Shown piece by piece: positions 9,894-19,196 of a stretch of 19,204 bases of DNA. Made by a program: the position numbers and the translations under genes. Position 1 is the first letter of the stretch; each line of letters opens with the position of its first letter. This DNA is from Pseudomonadota bacterium (lineage in GTDB: Bacteria > Pseudomonadota > Gammaproteobacteria > Legionellales > Legionellaceae), in contig JAKBCM010000006.1 in NCBI GenBank assembly GCA_021807845.1, positions 1 through 19,204 of the forward strand, in the 5' to 3' direction. The notes beneath the pieces were generated by a model, which saw only the letters and a program-made list of their open reading frames with translations, did no database searches and was not told the origin of the DNA.

Positions 9894-11399
9894 ATGCATC
9901 ATTTGCTCAATCTTTTGATTTGGCTGCCAATTATTGGTGGCGTGTTTGTCTTTCTTACTGGCGATGACAGTAATCCTAATGTGTCTCGCTATTTGTCACT
10001 ATTTACCGTCATTCTTACTTTAATGATGTGTGTGCCTATGATATCGGGATTTGATATCAAAGCAGAATCCATGCAATATGTCGAAGACATTCCCTGGATG
10101 CCAGCACTTGGGATTCATTACCACCTTGGGATTGATGGCTTATCACTCATCTTAATTGCCTTAACAGTCTTCACTAACCTCATTGTCATTCTAGCTACCT
10201 GGGCAAGTATTAAAAAACGTATCGCTCAATATTTAGCAGCATTTTTAATCATGCAAGGGTTGCTGGTAGGCGTATTCTCAGCTATGGATGCAATTGTGTT
10301 TTATATCTTTTGGGAAGCGACCTTGGTCCCAATGTATCTCATCATTGGCATATTTGGCTCTGACAATCGAGTCTACGCTGCGATTAAATTTTTCCTATAT
10401 ACCTTCCTTGGTTCGGTATTGATGCTTGCTTCTTTTTTATACCTAGGGTATCTCGGAGGGACATTTGATATTGATACCATGTATGCGATTAAGCTCGGCA
10501 TGACGGCGCAAACATTGATCTTTATCGCCTTTTTTCTGGGTTTTGCAATTAAAATACCGATGTTTCCAGTGCACACTTGGTTGCCTGATGCTCATACCGA
10601 AGCACCTGCTGGGGGCTCGATAGTATTAGCTGCTATCTTGTTAAAACTTGGGGCGTACGGATTTATCAGGTTTTCTTTACCCATTGTTCCTGATGCATGC
10701 AGACAATATGGACCTATCATGATTGTCTTGTCTCTTATCGCAGTGGTTTATGTAGGATTGGTTGCAATTATTCAAAAGGATATGAAAAAACTGATTGCTT
10801 ATTCTTCTATTTCGCACATGGGTTTTGTCACTTTGGGATGTTTTGCGATTTACAGTATTGCCAAATATTCAAGCTTAGGTAGTGCAGGATTGGTGCTTGA
10901 AGGTGCCATTATCGTGATGATATCTCACGCATTCGTCTCAAGTGCGATGTTTGCTGGGGTAGGGTTCATCTATGATCGGATGCATACGAGACAGGTTAAG
11001 GATTTTGGCGGTATCGTAAATACCATGCCCGTGTTCGCCTCATTTTTTATGCTTTTTGCTATGGCTAACGCAGGACTTCCCGGGACTTCGGGATTCGTTG
11101 GTGAATTTATGGTGATTCTAGGTAGCATCAAGGCGGGATTTTGGATCTCGTTTTTTGCGGCTTTAACGTTAATCATAGGGGCTTCCTACACTCTGTGGAT
11201 GTACAAACGGGTCATTTTTGGTGCGGTTGCCAACAAAAAAGTCGCCGAATTGACAGATCTTTCTGGATTTGAGCTGAGCGCCTATGTGTTGTTGGCCTTG
11301 ATGGTCATTGGGATGGGGGTTTATCCAAAACCTTTGCTTGACTATGTCCACCAAACTGTTAGTCATACCCTAGCAGATGCAGATAAATCAAAATTGTAA
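9894..11399 (+). CDS. nuoM: NADH-quinone oxidoreductase subunit M (NuoM), proton pump
   Basis: This is the ND4-type antiporter-like subunit of the membrane arm, 501 residues. Pumping residues seen are E141 in FWEATLVPMYL (TM5), K220 in FAIKIPMFPVHTWLPDAHTE (TM7) and E404 in SGFVGEFMVI (TM12, glutamate rather than lysine, as in E. coli NuoM). Between the SHMGF motif (about 308) and DRMHTR (about 361) there is a loop with AIYSIAKYSSLGS before the conserved EGAI. The ATG at 9894 is preceded by GGGTGATGG and follows the nuoL stop by 9 nt. Confidence 0.98.
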   Translation: MHHLLNLLIWLPIIGGVFVFLTGDDSNPNVSRYLSLFTVILTLMMCVPMISGFDIKAESMQYVEDIPWMPALGIHYHLGIDGLSLILIALTVFTNLIVILATWASIKKRIAQYLAAFLIMQGLLVGVFSAMDAIVFYIFWEATLVPMYLIIGIFGSDNRVYAAIKFFLYTFLGSVLMLASFLYLGYLGGTFDIDTMYAIKLGMTAQTLIFIAFFLGFAIKIPMFPVHTWLPDAHTEAPAGGSIVLAAILLKLGAYGFIRFSLPIVPDACRQYGPIMIVLSLIAVVYVGLVAIIQKDMKKLIAYSSISHMGFVTLGCFAIYSIAKYSSLGSAGLVLEGAIIVMISHAFVSSAMFAGVGFIYDRMHTRQVKDFGGIVNTMPVFASFFMLFAMANAGLPGTSGFVGEFMVILGSIKAGFWISFFAALTLIIGASYTLWMYKRVIFGAVANKKVAELTDLSGFELSAYVLLALMVIGMGVYPKPLLDYVHQTVSHTLADADKSKL

Positions 11400-11405
11400 G
11401 GCAAA

Positions 11406-12848
11406 ATGAACATGACTGAATTACTAGCAAATATTCACCTGGCAATACCTGAAATGATTATCCTTGCAGCGGCATGTCTTGCTCTTCTTGCCGATTTGTT
11501 TTTAGGTCATCGTAACAAAGCCATCGTACCAATCATTGCATTGGGAGGGTTGGTATTGGCTGGCTGTGTGAGTTTCCTATTTGTAGGACAATACCATACA
11601 CTCTTGTTTCATGGACTATTTATCAGTGATGATACGGCACAGTTAATGAAAATATTTATCTGTGTTACTGTATTTTTAAGTTTATTTTATTCAAGACAGT
11701 ATATTCATGAGCATCAGATGCCCAGTGGGGATTACTATGTGCTCGGTCTTTTTTCAACAGTTGGGATGATGGCATTGGTTTCTGCGCACTCTATGCTCAC
11801 CATCTATCTGGGTTTAGAGTTGCTGTCTTTGCCTTTATATGCCATGACTGCTATTCAACGAAAAAAATCTGATGCGTCAGAAGCTGCGATGAAATATTTC
11901 GTGATGGGGGCGATTGCTTCTGGGATGTTACTGTATGGTATTTCATTGTTATATGGGGCAACTGGTGAGCTTGATCTCAGTGACATCGCTCATGCTATCC
12001 CTTTACATTGGCAGGAGCACAGTGGACTATTGTCTTTTTCGTTAGTGTTTATTGTAGCAGGGCTTGGATTCAAATTAGCAAGTGTCCCTTTTCATATGTG
12101 GGTGCCTGATGTGTACGAAGGTGCGCCTACTTCAGTTACTTTGTTTATAGGAACTGCACCAAAAATTGCAGCCCTTGGTATGGCTCTTAGAATTCTATCT
12201 TTAGGATTACCTGAATTGGCTTCAGAGTGGCAAAAGTTGGTGCTGATCATGGCCCTACTTTCAACGGGTATAGGGAATCTACTGGCTATCACTCAAAATA
12301 ATATCAAACGACTGCTTGCTTATTCCGCTATTTCGCATATGGGTTATGCATTATTTGGTATACTGGCGGCAACTGCTTATGGCTATGCTGCATCTCTTTA
12401 CTATGTATTGGTATATGCGGTGATGTCGACAGCTGCATTTGGCTTTTTAGTGATTTTGTCACATCAAGGTGTTGAAATAGAAGAAGTGAATGATCTCAAA
12501 GGTCTGAATCTACGCAATCCTTGGCTTGCATTTATGATGATGTTAGTGATGCTTTCTATGGCAGGGATTCCTCCATTGGTTGGTTTTTTTACCAAACTCT
12601 TGGTCTTAAAGGCTTTGGTTGATGCTCATATGACATGGGTTGCGGTACTTGGGTTGGTTTTTGCAGTTGTTGGCGCATTTTATTACTTGCGTATCATTAA
12701 AGTGATGTATTTTGACGAGCCCGCAAATGCACAGCGAGTACAATTGTCAAAGGGAAACAAACTGATATTTTCAGTGAATTGCTTGTCATTGTTATATTTG
12801 GGTATTTGTCCAAGCGCTTTAATCACGGCGTGTATCAGTGCATTTTAA
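11406..12848 (+). CDS. nuoN: NADH-quinone oxidoreductase subunit N (NuoN), proton pump
   Basis: This is the ND2-type antiporter-like subunit and the last nuo gene, 480 residues with about 14 membrane segments. Seen: E138 in [14 protein letters not shown] (TM5), K223 in [22 protein letters not shown] (TM7, 221-242) and a TM12 lysine in [24 protein letters not shown] is also present. The ATG at 11406 has AAGG at 11398-11401 only 4 nt away. A second ATG at 11412 (removing two residues) would have a more relaxed spacing, so the true start could be either. A gap without further nuo genes follows. Confidence 0.97.
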   Translation: MNMTELLANIHLAIPEMIILAAACLALLADLFLGHRNKAIVPIIALGGLVLAGCVSFLFVGQYHTLLFHGLFISDDTAQLMKIFICVTVFLSLFYSRQYIHEHQMPSGDYYVLGLFSTVGMMALVSAHSMLTIYLGLELLSLPLYAMTAIQRKKSDASEAAMKYFVMGAIASGMLLYGISLLYGATGELDLSDIAHAIPLHWQEHSGLLSFSLVFIVAGLGFKLASVPFHMWVPDVYEGAPTSVTLFIGTAPKIAALGMALRILSLGLPELASEWQKLVLIMALLSTGIGNLLAITQNNIKRLLAYSAISHMGYALFGILAATAYGYAASLYYVLVYAVMSTAAFGFLVILSHQGVEIEEVNDLKGLNLRNPWLAFMMMLVMLSMAGIPPLVGFFTKLLVLKALVDAHMTWVAVLGLVFAVVGAFYYLRIIKVMYFDEPANAQRVQLSKGNKLIFSVNCLSLLYLGICPSALITACISAF

Positions 12849-12863
12849 CCAGATTTTCCTAAC

Positions 12864-12890
12864 TCCCATGCGGCTAATTGCAGCGTGGGA
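12864..12890 (+). terminator. hairpin after nuoN, possible operon end
   Basis: TCCCATGC (12864-12871) can pair with GCGTGGGA (12883-12890), 8 bp including one G.U, around an 11-nt loop. It starts 15 nt after the nuoN stop, which fits a 3' stabilising stem or operon end. There is no T-run behind it, so it is not a convincing intrinsic terminator; Rho-dependent ending or RNA protection is equally possible. Confidence 0.4.
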
Positions 12891-12944
12891 TCGTCAATTT
12901 AAGGCGTGTATGAAATTAATGTACAAGCCATCATCGGAAATCAC

Positions 12945-12973
12945 TTGCTATATCTAAGCACCGCACGTATAAT
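12945..12973 (+). promoter_or_regulatory. sigma-70 promoter of the initiator tRNA (and probably the nusA-infB operon)
   Basis: TTGCTA (12945-12950, 4/6 of the -35 consensus) and a perfect TATAAT (12968-12973) are separated by exactly 17 nt. Transcription would start near 12980, about 7 nt before the mature tRNA. The stretch between -10 and start (TGGCCTC) is GC-rich, a discriminator type that in E. coli goes with stringent (ppGpp) control of stable-RNA promoters. No other convincing promoter is visible before rimP, so this one may serve the downstream operon by read-through. Confidence 0.8.
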
Positions 12974-12986
12974 TGGCCTCAGTTGA

Positions 12987-13063
<77 letters not shown>

Positions 13064-13071
13064 CTTATAGG

Positions 13072-13092
13072 ACCCCATTTATGGGGTTTTTT
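13072..13092 (+). terminator. intrinsic terminator between tRNA-fMet and rimP
   Basis: ACCCCA (13072-13077) pairs with TGGGGT (13082-13087) around the 4-nt loop TTTA, followed directly by a run of T to 13092. This is a textbook Rho-independent terminator 8 nt after the tRNA. Because rimP starts only 20 nt later with no visible promoter in between, it probably acts as a partial terminator that sets how much transcription enters the operon. E. coli likewise has terminators between metY and rimP. Confidence 0.85.
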
Positions 13093-13111
13093 ATTATCTT
13101 AGAAAAAGCAT

Positions 13112-13558
13112 ATGATACAAGATAAAATTAGGCAGATACTCAATCCTACAATTGAAGATATGGGTTATGAGCTGTGGGGTTGTGAATACCTTGCTCAGGG
13201 TAAACATTCTTTACTAAGAATCTATATTGATAAAGAGAGCGGGATTGGGATTGAAGACTGCGAGCAAGTGAGTAGGCAAGTCAGCGCATTACTTGATGTT
13301 GAAGATCCGATTTCTGGCCATTATAGCTTGGAAGTCTCGTCTCCAGGTATTCCTCGGCCTCTATTTTATGATTGGCAATATCAAAGGTATATAGGGCAAA
13401 ATATCCAGATCAAGTTGTTAAAGCCTGTTAAAGAAAAGCGTAAATACACAGGTATGATTGTGTCAGTGGATGAAGGCATTTTGGTGTTAGATGTAGAGGG
13501 AATGAAGCAGGATTTTTTTCTTTCCAATATTGTGAAAGCAAATTTGACAGTTGAGTGA
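13112..13558 (+). CDS. rimP: ribosome maturation factor RimP
   Basis: This is a cytoplasmic 30S maturation factor (formerly YhbC/P15a) that helps assembly around ribosomal protein uS12. The 148-residue length is near that of E. coli (150). Seen: an N-terminal alpha/beta domain with [10 protein letters not shown] (about 18-27), [33 protein letters not shown] (about 35-67) and the family signature [14 protein letters not shown] (about 71-84), then an Sm-like C-terminal barrel. The ATG at 13112 is preceded by AGAAAAAG. It is the first protein gene of the nusA-infB operon, and its stop overlaps the upstream region of nusA by only a few bases, suggesting coupled translation. Confidence 0.97.
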   Translation: MIQDKIRQILNPTIEDMGYELWGCEYLAQGKHSLLRIYIDKESGIGIEDCEQVSRQVSALLDVEDPISGHYSLEVSSPGIPRPLFYDWQYQRYIGQNIQIKLLKPVKEKRKYTGMIVSVDEGILVLDVEGMKQDFFLSNIVKANLTVE

Positions 13559-13566
13559 GGCGAACA

Positions 13567-15057
13567 ATGAGCAAAGAATTGTTACTAGTTGCTGAGGCGT
13601 TATCAAATGAAAAAGGCGTAAGTAAAGAAGTTGTTTTGGAAGCCATCCAAGCAGCTTTAGAATCAGCCACACGCAAGCTCAGGGGCCAAGAGTTTGGTAT
13701 ACGCGTTAAACTCGACCCAAAAACAGGTGAATATGAAACGTTTCGCTATTGGGATGTGATGCCTGATGAAGAGATAGAGTTTCCAGATAGAGAGATCACC
13801 TTAGAAGAAGCCCGCGAACGTGCGCCTCACATTGAATTGGGCGGACGCATTGAAGAATCGATGCCATCTATTGAATTTGGTCGAATAGCGGCTCAAAGCG
13901 CACGACAAGTTATTTTACAAAAAATAAGAGAAGCAGAGCGTCGTTTGGTCGTTGCTCAATTTAAAAGTAAGCTGGGTCAATTGATTTATGGTACTGTTAA
14001 AAAGGTATCGCGCGATCATATTATCATCGATCTAGGTGGAAAAGCCGAAGCATTTATGCCCAGAAGTGAAATGCTTCCTCAGGAAATGTTTCGTCCTAAC
14101 GATAGGGTACGCGCTTACCTGTATGAAATTTTAGAAAATGTTCGTGGTCCTCAGCTTTTGGTCAGTCGTGTACGTAAAGAAATGTTAATCGAGTTGTTTC
14201 GCATTGAAGTCCCAGAAATTGGCGAAAATGTCATTGAAATAAAGGCCGCGGCTCGGGAGCCTGGAAATCGTGCAAAAATCGCAGTGAAAACAAACGATGG
14301 ACGTATTGATCCCGTTGGCGCATGCGTTGGAATGCGAGGTGCTAGGGTACAGGCTGTATCGAGCGAATTGGGAGGAGAGCGTGTTGATATCATTCTTTGG
14401 GATGATAATCCGGCACAGTTGGTTATCAATGCCATGGCTCCAGCAGATATTTCGTCGATTGTTGTGGATGAAGATACTCATACTATGGATTTAGCGGTAC
14501 ATAAAGATCAACTTTCTCAAGCCATTGGACGTAATGGTCAAAATGTAAGACTTGCAAGTCAATTGACGGGTTGGACGTTAAATGTCATGACGACGGAAGA
14601 TTTTGAAGATAAAAGTCAAGAAGAGTCTACGAAAGTCCTTGCAACCTTTACGGACGCTTTGCAAGTTGATGAAGAAATAGCAATGTTGTTAATTGCTAAT
14701 GGATTCTCTTCCTTAGAAGAAATTGCTTACGTACCCAAAGAAGAGTTACTTGCTATTAAAGAGTTTGATGAGGAAATCGTTGAAGAACTGCGTAACCGTG
14801 CCAATGATACACTCTTGACTCAGGCGTTGACCTTGGGACATAACATGGATCTATCATCGCATGAAAGTCTATTATCAATGGATGGCATGACAGAAGAGTT
14901 AGCTGAACAGTTAGCAGCCATAGGTATTAGGACAATGGATGAACTGGCTGAACAATCAGTAGATGAACTATTGGTGATTAATGGGATGAGCGAAAAGAAA
15001 GCAGGCGAACTCATCATGAAAGCGCGTGAACCTTGGTTTCAATCAGAAAATGAATGA
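13567..15057 (+). CDS. nusA: transcription termination/antitermination factor NusA
   Basis: NusA binds RNA polymerase and nascent RNA to modulate pausing, intrinsic termination and rRNA antitermination. The 496-residue length equals that of E. coli. Domains in order: N-terminal RNAP-binding domain (1 to about 125), S1 domain (about 133-199), KH1 with [12 protein letters not shown] (about 251-262), KH2 with [13 protein letters not shown] (about 319-331), and two C-terminal acidic repeats (about 362-425 and 437-492) with helix-hairpin-helix character. Those repeats are the form found in gammaproteobacteria. The frame is open back to a GTG at 13555, but the ATG at 13567 is preferred: it has GAGG at 13557-13560, and [12 protein letters not shown] is the family-like N-terminus. 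It follows rimP by 8 nt. Confidence 0.97.
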   Translation: MSKELLLVAEALSNEKGVSKEVVLEAIQAALESATRKLRGQEFGIRVKLDPKTGEYETFRYWDVMPDEEIEFPDREITLEEARERAPHIELGGRIEESMPSIEFGRIAAQSARQVILQKIREAERRLVVAQFKSKLGQLIYGTVKKVSRDHIIIDLGGKAEAFMPRSEMLPQEMFRPNDRVRAYLYEILENVRGPQLLVSRVRKEMLIELFRIEVPEIGENVIEIKAAAREPGNRAKIAVKTNDGRIDPVGACVGMRGARVQAVSSELGGERVDIILWDDNPAQLVINAMAPADISSIVVDEDTHTMDLAVHKDQLSQAIGRNGQNVRLASQLTGWTLNVMTTEDFEDKSQEESTKVLATFTDALQVDEEIAMLLIANGFSSLEEIAYVPKEELLAIKEFDEEIVEELRNRANDTLLTQALTLGHNMDLSSHESLLSMDGMTEELAEQLAAIGIRTMDELAEQSVDELLVINGMSEKKAGELIMKAREPWFQSENE

Positions 15058-15067
15058 TTAAACTTAG

Positions 15068-15108
15068 AAAGTGCAGTAGGACTTTGTAGTAGAGATCAAC
15101 TGCATTTT
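15068..15108 (+). other. hairpin in the nusA-infB gap
   Basis: AAAGTGCAGT (15068-15077) pairs with ACTGCATTTT (15099-15108) over 10 bp with one G.U. The 21-nt loop can fold a further small stem, CTTT/AGAG (15082-15085 with 15091-15094). It lies in an 87-nt spacer that is long for this operon. It could be an attenuator, an RNase processing site or simply a spacer structure; the T-rich 3' arm is in the stem and no clean U-tract follows, so a strong terminator is unlikely. Confidence 0.45.
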
Positions 15109-15144
15109 ATAGGTTAATATAAGGGCTGTTTAGGGGATTAAATT

Positions 15145-17703
15145 ATGGCGGATGTGACGGTTAAACAATTGGCTCAGGTCGTTGGTATCCCTGTTGAGCG
15201 TTTATTAAACCAGTTGCAGGATGCGGGTTTATCTATCAGTGACGAAATGCAAATTGTCAATGAAGAACAAAAGCGAATTTTGTTGAATCACTTAAAAGGT
15301 GGTGGTCAAAAAGCGATAAGCCCGACGCCTGAGAGGATAACACTCAGACGCAAAAGCGTGTCACAAATGACTGTAGGACATGATACACATAGTGGCAAAA
15401 CCGTAAACATCGAAGTTCGTAAAAAAAGAACCTATGTAAAGCGTAGCTTATTAGTCGAGCCCCCAGAAGAACCAGAAGTTGAAGAGCCAGAAGTAGAATT
15501 GACTCCGCCATCTCCGACTGAAGAAGCTTCAGAAATAGCAGAGGATTCTTCTCTTTCGCCAGAAACAGAAGAAACGGTTCATGAAGGTGATGAAGTGTCA
15601 GAGGAAGTCAGTGAAGAACATCCTCAAAACGAAGAAGAGATCACGCCTACTCCTGAAGTGGTTGCGAGCCAAGAATTGCCTCCTGTGGTCGCTGAAGAAA
15701 ATAAGGCCGACAAAGGAAATAAGAAAAAAAGCGCCTTTACTCAGAAAGAAGAGCCTGAGGGTGGAAAATCAGAGTTTAAGAAAGGCAAGAAGAAATCAAA
15801 ATATCAACCTTCACTGCTTGAAGACAACGAAAATGATTTGATGTTTCCTAAGCGAAATAAAGCCAAACGTCGCAAGTCTAATGAAAAATCAGAAAAATAT
15901 CGTGAGGCAGAAGTGGCATTGACGCATGGATTTGCCATGCCTACTGCACCGGTGGTTCGAGAAGTGCTCATTCCTGAAACAATCACTGTGGCAGAACTTG
16001 CAAAGCGTATGTCAGTAAAGGCTGCAGAAGTGATCAAAATCATGATGGGGCTTGGTGCTATGGCCACGATCAACCAAGTGATTGATCAAGAAACAGCTAT
16101 CATTGTTGTTGAAGAAATGGGACATGTTGCTCGCGTTCTTAAAGAAGATGCGATTGAACAAGACCTAGGTGATACGTTGACGATAGGTAGTCATCGGGAA
16201 TCCCGTGCGCCTGTTGTGACCATCATGGGTCATGTTGATCATGGAAAAACCTCTTTGCTGGATTATATTCGTCGGACCAAGGTTGCGGCAGGTGAAGCGG
16301 GTGGAATTACGCAACATATTGGTGCTTATCATGTTAGTACATCCAAAGGCGATATTACCTTTTTAGACACCCCAGGCCATGCTGCTTTTACCGCAATGCG
16401 AGCTCGAGGTGCGCAAGTGACTGATATTGTGATCTTGATCGTTGCAGCAGATGATGGCGTTAAACCGCAAACGGTAGAAGCGATTCAGCATGCAAAAGCG
16501 GCTAAAGTCCCCATTATTGTAGCCATTAATAAAATGGATAAGCCAGGTGCTGATCCCGATCGCGTCATGAATGAGCTCACTGGATATGAAGTGGTTCCTG
16601 AGCCTTGGGGTGGTGATACCATGTTTGTGAACATTTCGGCAAAATCAGGCCAAGGTGTTGATGAATTATTGGATTCAATATTGTTGCAGGCTGAAGTATT
16701 GGAGTTAACGGCTCATACTGATGGAGCAGCCAAAGGTGTGGTGATTGAATCAAGACTAGATAAAGGCCGAGGTCCTGTTGCAACCGTGTTGGTTCAAAAT
16801 GGTACTTTGCATAAAGGAGACATCCTATTAGCTGGGTTGCAATATGGTCGGATCAGAGCATTGGTCAGTGATAATGGCACGCTTGTTGAGAGCGCAGGAC
16901 CTTCTATGCCTGTTGAAGTATTAGGGTTATCAGCCATTCCTCATGCCGGAGATGAAGCCATTGTTGTTCCTGATGAAAAGAGAGCAAGAGAAGTAGCCTT
17001 ATTTCGTCAAGGTAAATTCCGTGATGTAAAACTTGCCAGACGACAAAAAGCATCTCTAGAGGGCATTTTTGAAAATATGACTGCCCAGGAAATGAAAGTA
17101 TTAAATGTTGTTCTGAAAGCAGATATGCAAGGATCTGTCGAAGCCATCGCTGATGCTTTGGTGAAACTATCTAATGAAGAAGTGAAAGTTGAAGTCATCG
17201 CTTCTGGTGTTGGTGGAATTACTGAATCTGATGTTCATTTGGCAATTGCATCAAATGCGCTATTGATTGGTTTTAACGTTCGTGCTGATGGGGGTGCTAA
17301 ACGGCTTGTTGAACAAGAATCGGTGCCCATGAATTATTATAGTGTGATCTATGACATTGTTGATCAAGTCAAGGCCGCATTAACGGGCATGCTTTCTCCT
17401 CAATTCAAAGAAGAAATCATTGGAATTGCCGAAGTGCGAGATGTGTTCCGTTCACCAAAATTAGGCGCGATTGCCGGCTGTATGGTGGTCGAAGGGGTTA
17501 TCAAGCGAAATAATCCAATTCGTGTGTTACGCGACAATGTGGTCATTTATGAAGGAACCTTAGAGTCGCTGAGGCGCTTTAAGGACGACGTCGTTGAAGT
17601 GAAGCAAGGATTTGAGTGTGGTATTGGTGTCAAGAACTACAATGACGTCAAGACAGGTGATTTAATCGAGGTCTTTGAAACCATCGAAATTAAGCGTGAT
17701 TAA
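15145..17703 (+). CDS. infB: translation initiation factor IF-2
   Basis: IF2 is the GTPase that recruits formyl-Met-tRNA to the 30S subunit and promotes subunit joining. The 852-residue protein has an N-terminal IF2_N domain (1 to about 50), a long charged linker (about 52-260), a second IF2_N-like domain (about 277-330), and the G domain with G1 GHVDHGKT (362-369), a G2 region around [11 protein letters not shown]3 DTPGH (408-412), G4 NKMD (462-465) and G5 SAK (498-500). Domains II to IV follow and end at the fMet-tRNA-binding C2 domain ([13 protein letters not shown] region). The linker is unusual in being split into a purely acidic and then a basic block. The ATG at 15145 has AGGGGA at 15132-15137. 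Shorter IF2 isoforms from internal starts, known in E. coli, could not be assigned here. Confidence 0.98.
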   Translation: MADVTVKQLAQVVGIPVERLLNQLQDAGLSISDEMQIVNEEQKRILLNHLKGGGQKAISPTPERITLRRKSVSQMTVGHDTHSGKTVNIEVRKKRTYVKRSLLVEPPEEPEVEEPEVELTPPSPTEEASEIAEDSSLSPETEETVHEGDEVSEEVSEEHPQNEEEITPTPEVVASQELPPVVAEENKADKGNKKKSAFTQKEEPEGGKSEFKKGKKKSKYQPSLLEDNENDLMFPKRNKAKRRKSNEKSEKYREAEVALTHGFAMPTAPVVREVLIPETITVAELAKRMSVKAAEVIKIMMGLGAMATINQVIDQETAIIVVEEMGHVARVLKEDAIEQDLGDTLTIGSHRESRAPVVTIMGHVDHGKTSLLDYIRRTKVAAGEAGGITQHIGAYHVSTSKGDITFLDTPGHAAFTAMRARGAQVTDIVILIVAADDGVKPQTVEAIQHAKAAKVPIIVAINKMDKPGADPDRVMNELTGYEVVPEPWGGDTMFVNISAKSGQGVDELLDSILLQAEVLELTAHTDGAAKGVVIESRLDKGRGPVATVLVQNGTLHKGDILLAGLQYGRIRALVSDNGTLVESAGPSMPVEVLGLSAIPHAGDEAIVVPDEKRAREVALFRQGKFRDVKLARRQKASLEGIFENMTAQEMKVLNVVLKADMQGSVEAIADALVKLSNEEVKVEVIASGVGGITESDVHLAIASNALLIGFNVRADGGAKRLVEQESVPMNYYSVIYDIVDQVKAALTGMLSPQFKEEIIGIAEVRDVFRSPKLGAIAGCMVVEGVIKRNNPIRVLRDNVVIYEGTLESLRRFKDDVVEVKQGFECGIGVKNYNDVKTGDLIEVFETIEIKRD

Positions 17704-17708
17704 CGACA

Positions 17709-18077
17709 ATGAATCTTCATTTTAAACGAACGGATCGTATCGGCGAGATGATACAGCGAAAGCTTGCTCAAATTATCCAGCAGGAAATCAAAGATCCATT
17801 GCCAAATCGGATGATTACCATATCTGGTGTGAAAGTGGCTAGAGATTTGGCTCATGCCAAAGTATATTTTACGGTATTTAACGCCTCTCCTGTTGAAACG
17901 GCTTCTTTTTTAAATTCGGCAGCTGGATTCCTACGTACGGCAATAGCTAAATCAATCACTTTACGAACAGCACCACAATTGCATTTTATCTACGATGAGT
18001 CGATCGAATATGGCAAAAGTCTCAGTCGCTTAATCGATGAAGCAAATGACATAGAGGATAATGAAGAAAACAGCTAG
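17709..18077 (+). CDS. rbfA: 30S ribosome-binding factor RbfA
   Basis: RbfA is a small KH-type protein that binds the 30S subunit near the 5' helix of 16S rRNA during late maturation and cold adaptation. The 122-residue length is normal. Seen: the N-terminal helix [20 protein letters not shown] (7-26), followed by IKDPL, the strand motif [20 protein letters not shown] and the C-terminal [12 protein letters not shown] that is typical of the family. The ATG is 5 nt after the infB stop. Its last 17 nt overlap the start of truB in another frame, suggesting translational coupling. Confidence 0.96.
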   Translation: MNLHFKRTDRIGEMIQRKLAQIIQQEIKDPLPNRMITISGVKVARDLAHAKVYFTVFNASPVETASFLNSAAGFLRTAIAKSITLRTAPQLHFIYDESIEYGKSLSRLIDEANDIEDNEENS

Positions 18078-18972
18078 TTCTTTACATGTTGATGGTATTT
18101 TGCTGGTCGATAAACCGTATGGTGCCACTTCTAATGACGTCTTACAGCAGGTAAAGCGACTTTTTGGTGCCAAAAAAGCAGGGCATTCGGGGACCCTTGA
18201 TCCCATGGCCACCGGCATGTTGCTTATCTGTTTCGGAGAGGCAACCAAGTTTTGTCAATATCTGTTAGAGAGTGACAAATGTTATGAGGTGACGGGTTTA
18301 CTGGGTGTTCAAACCGATACCGGCGATGCATTGGGTGAGGTGATTGCCAAAAATGATTTCTTCACCGTATCAGAGAATGATTTGCACGCTGCTTTGGCAG
18401 AGTTCATAGGGCCGATTCAACAGATCCCTTCTATGTTTTCGGCGCTCAAACATAAAGGCACGCCCTTATATAAATATGCGCGTAGAGGCATCGAAATTCC
18501 TCGTAAACCCAGAGACATTACTATCTACCAAATGCTATTAAATCAATTCGATGGACAACAGTTTTCATTGACGGTGACTTGTAGCAAAGGCACTTATATT
18601 CGCAACTTGGTTGAGGATATTGGTGCAAAGCTCAGAGTTGGTGCACATGTGACCCGATTGCACCGATGCTATTCAGCAGGATTCATGGGTGAACGAATGT
18701 ATTCATTGGATGAATTACAATCATCGTCTCATGAAGAGCTCATGACTTTCTTATTGCCAATAGATAAGGCAGTCAGTCATTTTCCACATTTCTCTTTAAG
18801 TGCGGCTGATACGTTGGCACTTCTTCAAGGTAAGATAGTTCAGCTCCATCCTAACGCCATGACCGGTTGTGTTCGCCTCTATGAAAATGATACAAAGTTT
18901 GTAGGTTTGGGTGAAATAAATACCAATGGTCAACTCAAAGCCAAACGCTTAGTGGCAAACACCAATAGGTAG
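18061..18972 (+). CDS. truB: tRNA pseudouridine-55 synthase TruB
   Basis: TruB converts U55 of the T loop of elongator and initiator tRNAs to pseudouridine. The 303-residue length is close to the usual bacterial one. Seen: [17 protein letters not shown] (12-28), the catalytic motif [14 protein letters not shown] (41-54) with nucleophile D47, the YEVTG region, the [15 protein letters not shown] active-site segment (roughly 179-193) and a C-terminal PUA-like domain (about 245-303). The ATG at 18061 lies inside the rbfA end, with GAGG at 18054-18057 close in front. It is the last recognisable gene of the operon in this window. Confidence 0.97.
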   Translation: MKKTASSLHVDGILLVDKPYGATSNDVLQQVKRLFGAKKAGHSGTLDPMATGMLLICFGEATKFCQYLLESDKCYEVTGLLGVQTDTGDALGEVIAKNDFFTVSENDLHAALAEFIGPIQQIPSMFSALKHKGTPLYKYARRGIEIPRKPRDITIYQMLLNQFDGQQFSLTVTCSKGTYIRNLVEDIGAKLRVGAHVTRLHRCYSAGFMGERMYSLDELQSSSHEELMTFLLPIDKAVSHFPHFSLSAADTLALLQGKIVQLHPNAMTGCVRLYENDTKFVGLGEINTNGQLKAKRLVANTNR

Positions 18973-18977
18973 CTCTA

Positions 18978-19094
18978 GCTCTCCAACGACATACTGTATT
19001 GTGGCTTCGGCTTCTACTTCTTTCCAAATCTCATGGTCTATAATAAATACAGAAGAGGTGTGTTTTACATTGTCAGCTTAATACATTGGAGAGC
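18978..19094. repeat. 9-bp inverted repeat flanking about 100 nt after truB
   Basis: GCTCTCCAA (18978-18986) and its exact reverse complement TTGGAGAGC (19086-19094) bracket 99 nt of non-coding sequence directly behind truB. The left arm also sits in a short tandem AGCTCT AGCTCT (18971-18982). The arms could be the ends of a small element or a long-range RNA stem that would cover the GGAGAG ribosome-binding sequence of the tiny ORF at 19100. A chance 9-bp match is possible. Confidence 0.35.
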
Positions 19095-19099
19095 ATAAA

Positions 19100-19150
19100 A
19101 TGAAAGGTAAAGTGAATGATCAGGGCAAAAACATGTGTGACTACAAATGA
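19100..19150 (+). CDS. tiny ORF (16 codons) with good Shine-Dalgarno, unknown
   Basis: ATG at 19100 opens a 16-codon frame, MKGKVNDQGKNMCDYK, ending in TGA. GGAGAG (19088-19093) lies 6 nt upstream, an almost ideal ribosome-binding site. A TATAAT (19039-19044) 55 nt upstream could be a -10 box, but I see no matching -35. I do not recognise the peptide; it might be a leader peptide, a small protein or a chance ORF. It is the only translatable frame I can support in the 232 nt after truB. Confidence 0.25.
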   Translation: MKGKVNDQGKNMCDYK

Positions 19151-19190
19151 AGCAGTGATTATTTAATTGAAAAAATAATTCAAATTTCTC

Positions 19191-19196
19191 TTGACA
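19191..19196 (+). promoter_or_regulatory. TTGACA -35 box at the window edge
   Basis: A perfect TTGACA lies 8 nt before the window end, preceded by an AT-rich tract (19157-19189) resembling an UP element with a small dyad (TTGAA and TTCAA). The -10 would fall outside the window. It suggests that a new transcription unit starts just downstream, possibly rpsO-pnp, which often follows truB in gammaproteobacteria; that gene is not visible here. Confidence 0.45.

Noticed and set aside
14151..14481. Overlapping minus-strand frames of 94 and 98 codons opposite nusA
   Set aside because: Two different frames are open in the same place opposite the KH region, which is typical of codon-bias shadows; no start context is seen.
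15084..15123. Possible promoter in front of infB (TATAAG at 15118-15123)
   Set aside because: No -35-like hexamer lies at 16-18 nt, and TTGTAG at 15084 is too far away; the evidence is too weak to list.
15421..15800. Imperfect GAAGAA-type repeats in the infB linker
   Set aside because: These reflect low-complexity Glu/Lys coding rather than a true DNA repeat array.
15581..15841. Lys/Arg-rich 86-codon frame on the + strand inside infB
   Set aside because: It is the shifted reading of the GAA/AAA-rich IF2 linker and is not an independent gene.
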